Of a DNA stretch of 13,085 nt, positions 5,729 to 13,085 are shown piece by piece. The DNA lies in NCBI GenBank assembly GCA_947456845.1, contig CANGUJ010000064.1, forward strand, positions 1 through 13,085. Direction: 5' to 3'. Position 1 is the stretch's first letter. The number at the start of each line of letters is the position of its first letter. Both the position numbers and the translations under genes were made by a program. The notes beneath the pieces are model-generated. The model was given only the letters and a program-made list of their open reading frames with translations, ran no database searches and was not told the origin of the DNA. The DNA comes from Burkholderiales bacterium. GTDB lineage: Bacteria; Pseudomonadota; Gammaproteobacteria; Burkholderiales; JAEUOS01.

Positions 5729-7633
5729 TCAGGCTGGCTTGACGGCCGACTGCACCTGCGACAACGCCGTCGGATCCTCGATGGTGGTCAGGTCGCCCGG
5801 GTCGCGGCCCTCGCAGATGGCCTGGATCGAGCGCCTCAGCACCTTGCCGGAACGCGTCTTGGGCAACAGGGTGACGAAATGCACGCGGCTGGGCCGGGCG
5901 ATCGCGCCGAGCTGGCTGTCGACGGTCTTCATCACCTCGCCCTCGAGCTTCATGCGGCCCCCCAGCGTCTCGATGGAGGCGGGATCCCTGGGCACCGCGA
6001 AACCCACCGGCACCTGTCCCTTCAACTGATCGGCCACGCCGACGACGGCCACCTCGGCGATGCCCGGATGCGAGGAAATCGACTCCTCGATTTCCCGGGT
6101 GCCGAGGCGGTGCCCGGCGACATTGATCACGTCGTCGGTGCGCCCGAGGATAAAGTGGCAGCCGTCGGCATCGCGTACGCCCCAGTCGAAGGTGGAATAC
6201 ACCTCGCGCCCGGGAACGCTCCTGAAATAGGTTTCGACGAAGCGGCGGTCGTCGCCCCACACCGTGCTCATGCAGCCAGGCGGCAACGGCGGCACCACTG
6301 CGACGACGCCTTTCTCATCGACGCCAACTTCCCTCCCGGTGACCTCGTTGAGCAGGCGCACGTCGTAGCCGTAGACCGGGTAGCCCGGGCTGCCGAACTT
6401 GCGCGGCTTGTCCTCGATGCCCAGCGGATAGGTCAGGATGGGCCATCCGGTCTCGGTCTGCCAGTAGTTGTCCACCACCGGGCGCCCGAGCGCGCCGCTG
6501 ATCCAGCGCGAGGTCGGCTCGTCGAGGGGCTCGCCCGCCAGCCACAGCGCCTTGAGCGATGAAAGGTCGTACCTCGCCAGGTAGGCCGGGTCCTGCTTCT
6601 TGAGCACGCGAATCGCCGTGGGCGCGGAGAACATCACCGACACCTTGTGCTGTTCGACGATCTTCCACAGGATGCCGGCATCGGGGCGCACCGGCGTGCC
6701 CTCATACATGATCGTGGCCATGCCGGCCAGCAGGGGACCGTAGACGATGTAGGAATGCCCCACCACCCAGCCGATGTCCGAGGTCGAAAAATAGACTTCG
6801 CCCGGCCGGCCGCAGTAGATGTGCTGCATCGAGGCGGCCAGCGCCACGGCATAACCGCCGGTGTCGCGCTGCACCCCCTTGGGCCGGCCGGTGGTGCCGC
6901 TGGTGTAGAGGACGTAGGAAGGTTCGGACGACTCGAGCCAGGCGCAGGGCACCTGGGCGCCCGCATGCGACGCCGCCAGGGTCGACCAGTCGACGTCGCG
7001 TCCTGCAACCAGCGGCATCTCGGCCAGCTTGCGGTCGAACATCAGCACCCGCGCCGGCTTGTGGGCGGACAAGCGTATGGCCTCGTCGAGCAGCCCCTTG
7101 TACGGCACGACCTTGCCGACCCGCGAGCCCGCGTCGGCCGACACGATGACCTTGGGCGAGGCGTCCTCGATGCGGTTGGCCAGCGAGTGCGAGGCAAAAC
7201 CGCCGAACACCACCGAATGGATGGCGCCGATGCGCACGCAGGCGAGCATGGCAAAGGCGGCTTCGGCGATCATCGGCATGTAGATCAGCACCCGGTCGCC
7301 GCGCTCCACCCCCAGGCCTTGCAGCATGGCGGCCACCCGGTTGATCTCGGCGTGCAGTTCGCGGAAGGAATAGGTGCGCTCCTGCCCGGTCTCGGTGGAA
7401 ATGTAGATCAGCGCCGGCTTGTCGGCAAAGGCGCCGCCGTCGCGGGTGAGCCAGCGATCGACCGCGTTGTGGCACAGGTTGGTGCGGCCGCCGACAAACC
7501 ATTTCGAAAATGGCGGGCGCGAGAAATCGAGCACCTGCGCAGGCGCGGTCTCCCAGTCGATGAGCCTGGCCTGCTCGGACCAGAAGCCCTCGCGGTCGGC
7601 GAGCGAGCGTTGATGAAATGCGGCGTAGTCCAT
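5729..7633 (-). CDS. prpE: Propionyl-CoA synthetase (propionate--CoA ligase)
   Basis: The enzyme activates propionate to propionyl-CoA through a propionyl-AMP intermediate, feeding the 2-methylcitrate cycle. It is 634 residues, close to the usual 628-635. The AMP-binding signature YTSGTTGRPKG is at 243-253, NYWQTETGWP at 389-398, and the PrpE-type FDWGVRDADG with ILGRTDDVINVAGHRLGTREIE at 482-516. The adenylation lysine is K597 in PKTRSGKVLRR, the residue regulated by acylation in this superfamily. The FDWG variant and overall length favour PrpE over acetyl-CoA synthetase. ATG 7631-7633 has GGAAGG upstream. The gene lies 52 bases downstream of the GGDEF-like regulator in the same direction and may share its transcript. 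No prpB, prpC or prpD is present, which is unlike the classical prp operon. Confidence 0.95.
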   Translation of the reverse strand: MDYAAFHQRSLADREGFWSEQARLIDWETAPAQVLDFSRPPFSKWFVGGRTNLCHNAVDRWLTRDGGAFADKPALIYISTETGQERTYSFRELHAEINRVAAMLQGLGVERGDRVLIYMPMIAEAAFAMLACVRIGAIHSVVFGGFASHSLANRIEDASPKVIVSADAGSRVGKVVPYKGLLDEAIRLSAHKPARVLMFDRKLAEMPLVAGRDVDWSTLAASHAGAQVPCAWLESSEPSYVLYTSGTTGRPKGVQRDTGGYAVALAASMQHIYCGRPGEVYFSTSDIGWVVGHSYIVYGPLLAGMATIMYEGTPVRPDAGILWKIVEQHKVSVMFSAPTAIRVLKKQDPAYLARYDLSSLKALWLAGEPLDEPTSRWISGALGRPVVDNYWQTETGWPILTYPLGIEDKPRKFGSPGYPVYGYDVRLLNEVTGREVGVDEKGVVAVVPPLPPGCMSTVWGDDRRFVETYFRSVPGREVYSTFDWGVRDADGCHFILGRTDDVINVAGHRLGTREIEESISSHPGIAEVAVVGVADQLKGQVPVGFAVPRDPASIETLGGRMKLEGEVMKTVDSQLGAIARPSRVHFVTLLPKTRSGKVLRRSIQAICEGRDPGDLTTIEDPTALSQVQSAVKPA

Positions 7634-7685
7634 GGTCCCTTCCTTCTTTGGCGAGTTTGACGGCTCCGCGCGGGATTCCCCGCCG

Positions 7686-8909
7686 CTAATTCCCGTGCGG
7701 GTTGAGTTCTTGCGTGATGGCGAACTCGTCCCCGAGCGCGGCAAGCTTCTGCGTCGCGGCCAGCTCGATGCGCTCGCGTTCCGCAGCGCTGAACTGGTCA
7801 TCGCAGAACTTGACCAGCGGAAAGATCTTGAGTGCAAGCTCCGCGGCGTGGGTACGCAACTCCGCCGCGCGCCCCGCCGCCAGCATGGCGATGGCTTCCT
7901 CGACCGACGGGACCGGTGGTACCGCGGATGCGCGGCCCTCGTCATCCTCGGCCACCACCCGGTCGACCTCGAGCGTACGGGCGCGCTCCATGCGGCGCCC
8001 GGCCAGCGCGAAAAGATCGGCAAAGCTGTTGGCAGAGGCCACCGTGCTGTCGGCGATGCCGATGCAGGCGCTGATCGACAGGCTCGTGCCCTGCCAGGTG
8101 ATGCGGGCATTGCGGATGTCGCCGGAGAGCCGGCGCGAAAACTTCGCCGCCGCGATGCCCGAGGCGGCGGGCGCGGCGATCGCGAACTCGGCCGCATCTG
8201 CCCGCGCGATCACGTCCTCCTTGCGCAGGCGCGCGACCAGGAGGCGCCCGACCGCCACCAGAATCTGGTCGGCTACGCCTTCGCCCACCCTGGCGCGCAG
8301 GTCGCCGAAGTCGTCGAGCGAGATGCGCACCACTGCCAGCGGTATCCGGTGCCTGCGTGCATAGGAGAACAGGGCCGCACCCTGCTTGACCAGGAGCGCC
8401 ATGGTGCCCAGTTGCGTGAGCGGATCGGTGGTGGCGGTCCGCGCGGCGGCGGTACGCGCGCTATCGAGCTTTTCGCGCGCATCCGCGAGCGCGGTGAGAT
8501 TCTCCAGCCGCGCGACCAGTTCGACCGCGCCTATGCCCTTGGTGATGAATTCGGTCGCCCCCAGCGAAGAGGCGCGCCTGATCTGCGCTTCCTGGTCGTC
8601 GCCCGAGATGATGATCACCGGCAGCGACCGGATGCGCGCGTCGGCGGCGCGGCGGATGCGCTCAAGCAGCCCGAAACCGTCCAGGGAAGGCATGCCGAGA
8701 TCGGAAATCACCACCCGGATCGAAGGGTCGGATACGAGAGCGCGCCAGGCTTCCTCGCCGTCGGCCGCCTCGCTGGCCGAAAAACGCGCCGCAGTGAGCT
8801 GCGCGATGGTCGCGCGCACGACGCGCGAGTCGTCGACGATGAGGATTCGGGGCAGTGCGGAGGTTGCCGGCGATGGGGGTGATGCAGGAACGACATCTGG
8901 GGCGGACAT
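7686..8909 (-). CDS. Response regulator: receiver domain fused to degenerate GGDEF domain
   Basis: The 407-residue protein has a Pro/Ala-rich start (1-19), then a receiver domain (20-140) with D26/D27, phospho-acceptor D70 (VVISDLGMP), S102 and K124, all the residues needed to accept phosphate. A GGDEF-like domain follows (about 158-325), recognised by TTDPLTQLG (160-168) and VRISLDDFGDL. The GGDEF signature is replaced by DAAEF (238-242, preceded by R236), so the GTP-binding glycines and one metal-binding acid are lost and cyclase activity is unlikely. A helical tail (about 340-407) has no recognised domain. It probably works as a phosphorylation-controlled effector or binding protein, in the cytosol. 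ATG 8907-8909 is chosen since GGAGAC lies six bases upstream; the frame continues upstream without family sequence. It lies 118 bases downstream of the cyclase regulator and may be co-transcribed. Confidence 0.9.
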   Translation of the reverse strand: MSAPDVVPASPPSPATSALPRILIVDDSRVVRATIAQLTAARFSASEAADGEEAWRALVSDPSIRVVISDLGMPSLDGFGLLERIRRAADARIRSLPVIIISGDDQEAQIRRASSLGATEFITKGIGAVELVARLENLTALADAREKLDSARTAAARTATTDPLTQLGTMALLVKQGAALFSYARRHRIPLAVVRISLDDFGDLRARVGEGVADQILVAVGRLLVARLRKEDVIARADAAEFAIAAPAASGIAAAKFSRRLSGDIRNARITWQGTSLSISACIGIADSTVASANSFADLFALAGRRMERARTLEVDRVVAEDDEGRASAVPPVPSVEEAIAMLAAGRAAELRTHAAELALKIFPLVKFCDDQFSAAERERIELAATQKLAALGDEFAITQELNPHGN

Positions 8910-8950
8910 GCTGCGTCTCCGGAATTGGGCGCGAGAATAGGATTGCGGCC

Positions 8951-8992
8951 TTACGCCGCCCTGACTCGACGCAAAGGCGAGCCGGGGCGTAA
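8951..8992. promoter_or_regulatory. Inverted repeat in the gap between two response-regulator genes
   Basis: TTACGCC (8951-8957) and GGCGTAA (8986-8992) are exact 7-base inverted arms 28 bases apart within the 118-base gap. They could form a long-loop hairpin or be two half-sites. I see no convincing -35/-10 pair or U-tract in this gap, so it is open whether transcription ends, restarts or runs through. Confidence 0.2.
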
Positions 8993-9027
8993 AGCTTACC
9001 GCCAACCTGCCCCGGGCCAGTAAAGAT

Positions 9028-10155
9028 TCAGGCGGCTGCACCCTCTTTCCGGCCACCGACCAGAAACGCCGGGACCGGACGCGCAAAGCCTTTCAACTGG
9101 AATTCACCGGCGCTTGCGCATTCGAACCCGGCCTCCGCGCTGGCCATGGCCCGGCGATCGATGAGGATCTGCCCTGCCTTCGCCTCGCCGCACAGCCGCG
9201 CGGCGAGATTGGTCACGCTGCCGATGGCGGCGTAATCCCAGCGCCCCTCGAAGCCGATCGCTCCCAGCGTTGCATACCCCTCGGCGATGCCGATGCCCAG
9301 GCCCAGGTCGACGCCGCGCCTGGCCCAGTCCGCCGCCAGCGGCGCGAACCCGCGCTGCATCTCCAGCGCCATCTCCACTGCGCTGCAGGTGGGGGCGGGC
9401 AGTGGGACCGGATCGTTGAAGAAGATCATGATGCCGTCGCCGGCGAAGCGCTCCACGGTGCCGCCCCAGCGCGTGACGGCCGCGCCCATGGTGCGATGGT
9501 AGGCCCCGAGCACCTGCATGACCTCCTCGGGCTCGTTGCCGTCGGTGAACGCGGTGAAGCCGCGCAAGTCGAGGAACACCACCGTGACCATGCGCCGATG
9601 CGTGGCCAGCAGGGACTCGCCGCCGGCGGCCAGCAGGGTGTCGGCTACCGCGGGGGAAAAGAAATTCTTCAACCTGCCCAGACGGTCGAGCTGCGCCACC
9701 TGCTCGGCCACGCGTGCCTCGAGCCGGGCGTTCCATTCGGCAAGTTCGCGCGCCTGGGCTTCGGAGCGGTCGGTAAGCTCCTTGATGCGCAAGAGCGAGC
9801 GCACCCGTGCCAGCAGTTCCGGCTGGTTGATGGGCTTGGTGAGAAAGTCGTCGGCGCCCGCCTCGATGCCCTTGATGCGCTCACCCTGCGGATCGAGGGA
9901 AGTGACCAGCACCACCGGCAAAAGCGCGCTGGCGGGATCGGCGCGGATGGCTTTGCATACCTCGTAGCCGCTCATGCCCGGCATCATGATGTCGAGCAGC
10001 ACGATGTCGGGCGCGGTCGCGGCGAGCTTGTCCAACCCCTCGCGCCCGGAGGCCGCGGTTTCGACCTGGAAACCCTTGAAGGTCAGCACGTCGGCGAGCA
10101 GCTTGACATTGGCCGGCGTATCGTCGACCACCAGGATGCGCGGCGGCGTGTTCAT
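9028..10155 (-). CDS. Response regulator with class III adenylate/guanylate cyclase output
   Basis: The 375-residue protein has a receiver domain (about 5-122: D11/D12, phospho-acceptor D55 in IVLLDIMMPG, T85, K107), a coiled-coil linker (about 125-165, ELAEWNARLEARVAEQVAQL) and a class III nucleotide cyclase domain (about 185-360). The metal-binding aspartates are present: D196 in FLDLRGFT and D240 in ERFAGDGIMIFF. The transition-state pair is N316 and R320 in SVTNLAARL, and D307 in WDYAAIG fits the adenine-recognising position. The usual substrate lysine four residues before D240 is R236, a change I recall from other receiver-cyclase fusions. It should therefore make cAMP (less likely cGMP) under phosphorylation control in the cytosol, where a Crp-like protein would be the reader. 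Its ATG overlaps the stop of the preceding receiver gene (ATGA, 10152-10155). Confidence 0.93.
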   Translation of the reverse strand: MNTPPRILVVDDTPANVKLLADVLTFKGFQVETAASGREGLDKLAATAPDIVLLDIMMPGMSGYEVCKAIRADPASALLPVVLVTSLDPQGERIKGIEAGADDFLTKPINQPELLARVRSLLRIKELTDRSEAQARELAEWNARLEARVAEQVAQLDRLGRLKNFFSPAVADTLLAAGGESLLATHRRMVTVVFLDLRGFTAFTDGNEPEEVMQVLGAYHRTMGAAVTRWGGTVERFAGDGIMIFFNDPVPLPAPTCSAVEMALEMQRGFAPLAADWARRGVDLGLGIGIAEGYATLGAIGFEGRWDYAAIGSVTNLAARLCGEAKAGQILIDRRAMASAEAGFECASAGEFQLKGFARPVPAFLVGGRKEGAAA

Positions 10156-10526
10156 GCGCCCTTGCCCGCGAGCGCCGCCTCCACCGCGGCGATGAACTCC
10201 TTGAGGTTGACGGGCTTGCTGACGAACGCATCGAAGCCCGCCTCGATGATCTGGCGCCGGTCCTGGTCCATCACCGAAGCGGTGACCGCGATGACCGGGA
10301 TCTTCGCGGTGGCATCGTTCGCGCGCAGCCGGCGCAGGGCCTCCACACCATTGATGCCGGGCAACTGGATGTCCATGAGCACGAGGTCGGGCAGGTGCTC
10401 GGTGGCCATCGCCACCCCGGTCTCGCCGTCGACCGCCTCGAGCACCTCGTGCTTCTTGAAGCCCAGCACATCGCGCAGCAGTTTCATGTTCTTCTCGTTG
10501 TCCTCGACGATCAGGATCCTGCTCAT
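10152..10526 (-). CDS. Single-domain response regulator (DivK/CheY-like receiver)
   Basis: This 124-residue protein is only a receiver domain. It has the acidic pocket E8/D9, phospho-acceptor D52 (LVLMDIQLPGING), T82 and K104, all intact, and no output domain. Such proteins pass phosphate on or bind partner proteins. The sequence RILIVEDNEKNMKLLRDVL resembles receivers that accompany hybrid kinases. Its ATG overlaps the kinase stop (ATGA, 10523-10526) and its stop overlaps the next start (ATGA, 10152-10155), so it is translationally coupled on both sides. It is probably phosphorylated by the upstream kinase, and may compete with or relay to the cyclase regulator. An upstream in-frame extension of 24 residues lies inside the kinase gene and lacks family sequence. 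Confidence 0.95.
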   Translation of the reverse strand: MSRILIVEDNEKNMKLLRDVLGFKKHEVLEAVDGETGVAMATEHLPDLVLMDIQLPGINGVEALRRLRANDATAKIPVIAVTASVMDQDRRQIIEAGFDAFVSKPVNLKEFIAAVEAALAGKGA

Positions 10527-12919
10527 GCCGTTGCTCCCGCCCTGATTGGCAAACTGAAAAAGAAGGTCGACCCCGCGCCCGGCTGGCTTTCCAGCCACAT
10601 GCGGCCGCCGTGCAATTCGACGAAGCGCTTGGCCAGCGGCAGGCCCAGCCCGGTGCCTTCGCGCTTGGTGGCGTAGTTGCCGCCCACCTGCACGAATTCC
10701 TCAAACACCTTGGGCTGGTCCTCCGGCGCGATGCCGATGCCGGTGTCGGCGACCGACACCTCGATGCCCCCGCTCCCGAGATGCGCCTCGACGGTCACCC
10801 GCCCGCCGTCGCCGGTGAACTTCACCGCGTTTGACAAGAGGTTGAGCATGATCTGCTTGAACTTGCGCTCGTCGCCGCTGTAGTCGCCCAGCGTTTCCAG
10901 GACCTCGGTGCGCAGTTCGATGCCGTGGCGCTGGGCGCGCTCGCGCACCAGCGTGACGGCATTGTCGATCGCGCCCGGCAGGTTGAAGGTAGTCACTTCC
11001 AGCTCCATGCGCCCGGCCTCGATCTTGGAAAGATCGAGGATGTCGTTGATGAGCGACAGCAGGTGGCGGCCGGAGGAATGGATGTCCTGCACGTAGTCCA
11101 ACTGCTTCTCGTTCATCTCGCCGAACATGCCTTCGATGAGCACCTCGGAAAAGCCGATCACCGCGTTCAGCGGCGTGCGCAACTCATGGCTCATGTTGGC
11201 CAGGAACTCCGATTTGTGCCGGTTGGCCAGTTCAAGTTGCTGGCTCTTTTCCTGGATTTCGCGGAACAGGCGCACGTTCTGGATGGCGATGACAGCCTGG
11301 TTGGCGAACACGCCGACCAGTTCGATCTGCTTGGCGGTGAACGGCCGCACCTCCGGCCGCCAGATCACGATGCCGCCCACCACCCGCCCGTCATGCAGCA
11401 TCGGCACCACCAAAAAGGTGCGCGCCCCGCCGACCAGGGCGGTATTGCGCGACGCTTCGGCACCCTCCTTGAACCCCTGCCCTTCATGCATGTCCTCGAT
11501 ATGCACCGGCTGCCCCGAGGCCACCATGCGGCCGACGGCCGTGTTGGGTTCGGGGACGAACGGACCCCGGAACAGCCATTGGCGGAACTCCGGCGTGGCG
11601 CCGATTTCCTTGACATGCTCGTAGCGCTCGCCGTCATACAGGCCGAGATTGCCGAGGTGCGCGTCGCACAGGCGCATCGCGCTTTGCAGGATGGCGGTGA
11701 ACACCGGGTTCACATCCGTGGGCGAGCCGCTGATGACACGCAATACCTCGCTGATGGCGGTCTGGTACGCCAGCGCCTCGGTCAACTCCCGGGTGCGCTC
11801 CTCCACCTTGCGCTCCAGCCCGCTGTAGGACTCGCGCAACTGCACCGTCATCTGGTTGAACTGCTCGGCCAGGGACTCGAGTTCGTCGCCGGTCTTGACC
11901 TCGATGCGCTGCTCCAGCTCGCCGGCGCCGATGCGTTGCGCGCCCTCCTGCAACTCGCGGATCGGTCGCACCATGCTGCGCGCGAGGAAGGTGGAAACGA
12001 TCGCCGACACCAGCAGGCCGGCCAGCAGCAGCAGCCCGGTGCGCACGATGGTCGCGTTGAGCGTGGCGTACACCTCAGAGACCGGCTGCTCGACGAAGAC
12101 CTCCCAGCCCAGAGTCTCGATTGGCGACCAGGCGGTCAGCACCTCGCCGCCGCCTAGCGTGCGCGCCATCAGCGCGGGTTCATCCTCGCCCTTGCCGCCC
12201 AGCGCGGCCTTGACCTGCTCGAGGCCGGACAGGTCGGTCTTGCGCAATACCAGGCCGATGTCGGGATCGGCCACCAGCTGCCCCCTGCTGTCGACCACGT
12301 AGGCCTTGCCCTTTTCGCCCACCCGGATGCGCGAGACCACATCCCACACGAACTTGAGATTGACCTCGGCCACCGTCACGCCGCCGCCGGAGCGCAAGCC
12401 CACGGTGAAATAGGGCTCGGTCTCCTTGCGGAAATACACCGGCCCGAACCACGGCTTGCCGGGCTTGGCGTTGATGAAGGCCGGGTCGGCCGAGCGGTCC
12501 TTGGCGCCGCCGGCACTGTCCATCGACAGGCGCGACACCGCCAGCACCTCCTGACCGTTGGCGTCGAGCTGCACGATGTCGGTGACCGCCGGGGCCTGGC
12601 GCAGCAGCTTCAGGAACTCGATGCGACGCTGCTCGGCGCCGTCGCTCCCCAGTTGAGGCAGCGCGGCGAAAGTCAGCTGCTGCTCGATGCCCTTGATGAA
12701 CTGCTCGATGCGCGCGGCGGCGGCGACCGCCTTCTCCTTCTCGAGGCGCGCCAGCCCGGCGCGGTTTTCCTCGTAGGAGGCGTACAGGCTGATGCCGCCG
12801 CTGGCCAGCAGCGCGCCGCACACCAGCGCCATGATGAAAAGGAAATAGCGCTGGAACAGGCGGCCGCGGCGGTTGCCTGGCGATCGTGCAGGAGATGCCT
12901 GTAGCGCTGGAGACTTCAT
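10523..12919 (-). CDS. Membrane sensor histidine kinase (Cache-like sensor, HAMP, GAF, HisKA, HATPase)
   Basis: The 798-residue protein spans the inner membrane. It has TM1 (about 25-47), a periplasmic double-Cache-like sensor (about 50-285; WFGPVYFRKETEPYFTVGL and KGKAYVVDSRGQLVADPD are typical), TM2 (about 293-313), HAMP (about 313-365), a coiled coil, then a GAF domain (about 398-550). The kinase core follows: phospho-acceptor H578 in NMSHELRTPLN, N697 in NLLSNAVKF, the G1 box DTGIGI (725-730) and the G2 box GTGLGL (755-760). All catalytic motifs are intact. It has no attached receiver; a separate receiver gene follows with an ATGA overlap. It senses two inputs, one periplasmic (Cache) and one cytosolic (GAF), with unknown ligands. 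ATG 12917-12919 lacks a clear Shine-Dalgarno, but a start here puts a short basic stretch before TM1. Confidence 0.95.
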   Translation of the reverse strand: MKSPALQASPARSPGNRRGRLFQRYFLFIMALVCGALLASGGISLYASYEENRAGLARLEKEKAVAAAARIEQFIKGIEQQLTFAALPQLGSDGAEQRRIEFLKLLRQAPAVTDIVQLDANGQEVLAVSRLSMDSAGGAKDRSADPAFINAKPGKPWFGPVYFRKETEPYFTVGLRSGGGVTVAEVNLKFVWDVVSRIRVGEKGKAYVVDSRGQLVADPDIGLVLRKTDLSGLEQVKAALGGKGEDEPALMARTLGGGEVLTAWSPIETLGWEVFVEQPVSEVYATLNATIVRTGLLLLAGLLVSAIVSTFLARSMVRPIRELQEGAQRIGAGELEQRIEVKTGDELESLAEQFNQMTVQLRESYSGLERKVEERTRELTEALAYQTAISEVLRVISGSPTDVNPVFTAILQSAMRLCDAHLGNLGLYDGERYEHVKEIGATPEFRQWLFRGPFVPEPNTAVGRMVASGQPVHIEDMHEGQGFKEGAEASRNTALVGGARTFLVVPMLHDGRVVGGIVIWRPEVRPFTAKQIELVGVFANQAVIAIQNVRLFREIQEKSQQLELANRHKSEFLANMSHELRTPLNAVIGFSEVLIEGMFGEMNEKQLDYVQDIHSSGRHLLSLINDILDLSKIEAGRMELEVTTFNLPGAIDNAVTLVRERAQRHGIELRTEVLETLGDYSGDERKFKQIMLNLLSNAVKFTGDGGRVTVEAHLGSGGIEVSVADTGIGIAPEDQPKVFEEFVQVGGNYATKREGTGLGLPLAKRFVELHGGRMWLESQPGAGSTFFFSLPIRAGATA

Positions 12920-13085
12920 ATCGGGTCGGTCAGGTTTGCCCTAGTGTAGCCAAAGCGATCGGCGCGAGCCCCGCGCGCCGCGCGGATCGTTCGGGCCATT
13001 ATTGGCGGGCCGGACGGGTGGCACCGCCTGAGCGCGACGCGGGATCGGCGCGCTCCTCAATCGACAAGCCGATCGGCGCGCAGCA
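12920..13085. other. Upstream region of the signalling operon
   Basis: This 166-base stretch should hold the promoter of the kinase operon. On the minus strand a TACACT hexamer (12943-12948) could be a -10 element, with no good -35 partner. The decamer GATCGGCGCG occurs three times (12957-12966, 13043-13052, 13071-13080). GAGCGCG (13030-13036) and CGCGCTC (13049-13055) form a perfect 7-base stem with a 12-base loop and no U-tract. Confidence 0.4.
13057..13085 (-). CDS. Possible last codons of an upstream minus-strand gene
   Basis: On the minus strand one frame entering at the window edge reads LRADRLVD and stops at TGA (13057-13059), immediately before the 13030-13055 stem-loop. A stop followed directly by a hairpin is the usual look of a gene end, but eight codons cannot prove coding. 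Confidence 0.2.

Noticed and set aside
4881..6260. A 459-codon minus-strand open frame covering the unknown gene and the end of prpE
   Set aside because: It is antisense to the ribosome-binding-site-supported 257-residue gene and out of frame with prpE, with no recognisable domain.
6647..8882. Long plus-strand open frames of 337 and 416 codons opposite prpE and the GGDEF-like regulator
   Set aside because: Both are shadows of strongly supported minus-strand genes, with arginine- and histidine-rich low-quality protein sequence.
10925..12157. A 410-codon plus-strand open frame opposite the histidine kinase
   Set aside because: The kinase on the other strand has all motifs intact; this frame has none and is a codon-bias shadow.

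Overview
The window is GC-rich and reads like a betaproteobacterial chromosome, possibly Rhodocyclales. The supporting signs are a homodimeric-type AceE, a PrpE-type propionyl-CoA synthetase, many stacked signalling genes and strong G/C third-position bias. The genus cannot be fixed from the sequence alone. There is no rRNA, tRNA, CRISPR array, insertion sequence or phage gene.

Left part (1-2630, minus strand): aceE, the pyruvate dehydrogenase E1 gene, cut at its 3' end by the window edge. Its upstream region (2631-2959) holds a candidate promoter, a hairpin that folds better in the aceE transcript than in its complement, and a run of nine G/C.

Positions 2960-3666, plus strand: the remains of a nitrate-assimilation locus. 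The start of a NasT-like antiterminator/response regulator is interrupted by an in-frame TGA. It then runs into what looks like the tail of an NrtB-type permease, followed by an NrtD-type ATPase that has lost its nucleotide-binding core and carries a frameshift. This is the least obvious and most informative part of the window.

Positions 3689-5693: an intact TrmB-like methyltransferase gene (plus) meets a small HbpS/GlcG-type gene (minus) tail to tail, with the two stop codons sharing one CTAG. The small gene has a good sigma70-like promoter whose spacer holds a near-perfect palindrome. An unrecognised 257-residue protein (plus) follows.

Positions 5729-12919, all minus strand, listed in transcription order: a membrane histidine kinase (two TM segments, extracytoplasmic sensor, HAMP, GAF, HisKA, HATPase), a single-domain receiver, a receiver fused to a class III nucleotide cyclase, a receiver fused to a degenerate GGDEF domain, then prpE. 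The first three genes are joined by ATGA stop/start overlaps and must be co-translated. The fourth and fifth follow after gaps of 118 and 52 bases. The likely logic is a phosphorelay in which one kinase feeds a diffusible receiver and a cAMP-making response regulator. The degenerate GGDEF regulator and prpE may belong to the same transcript.

The right edge (12920-13085) is a short upstream region that may include the last codons of another minus-strand gene.
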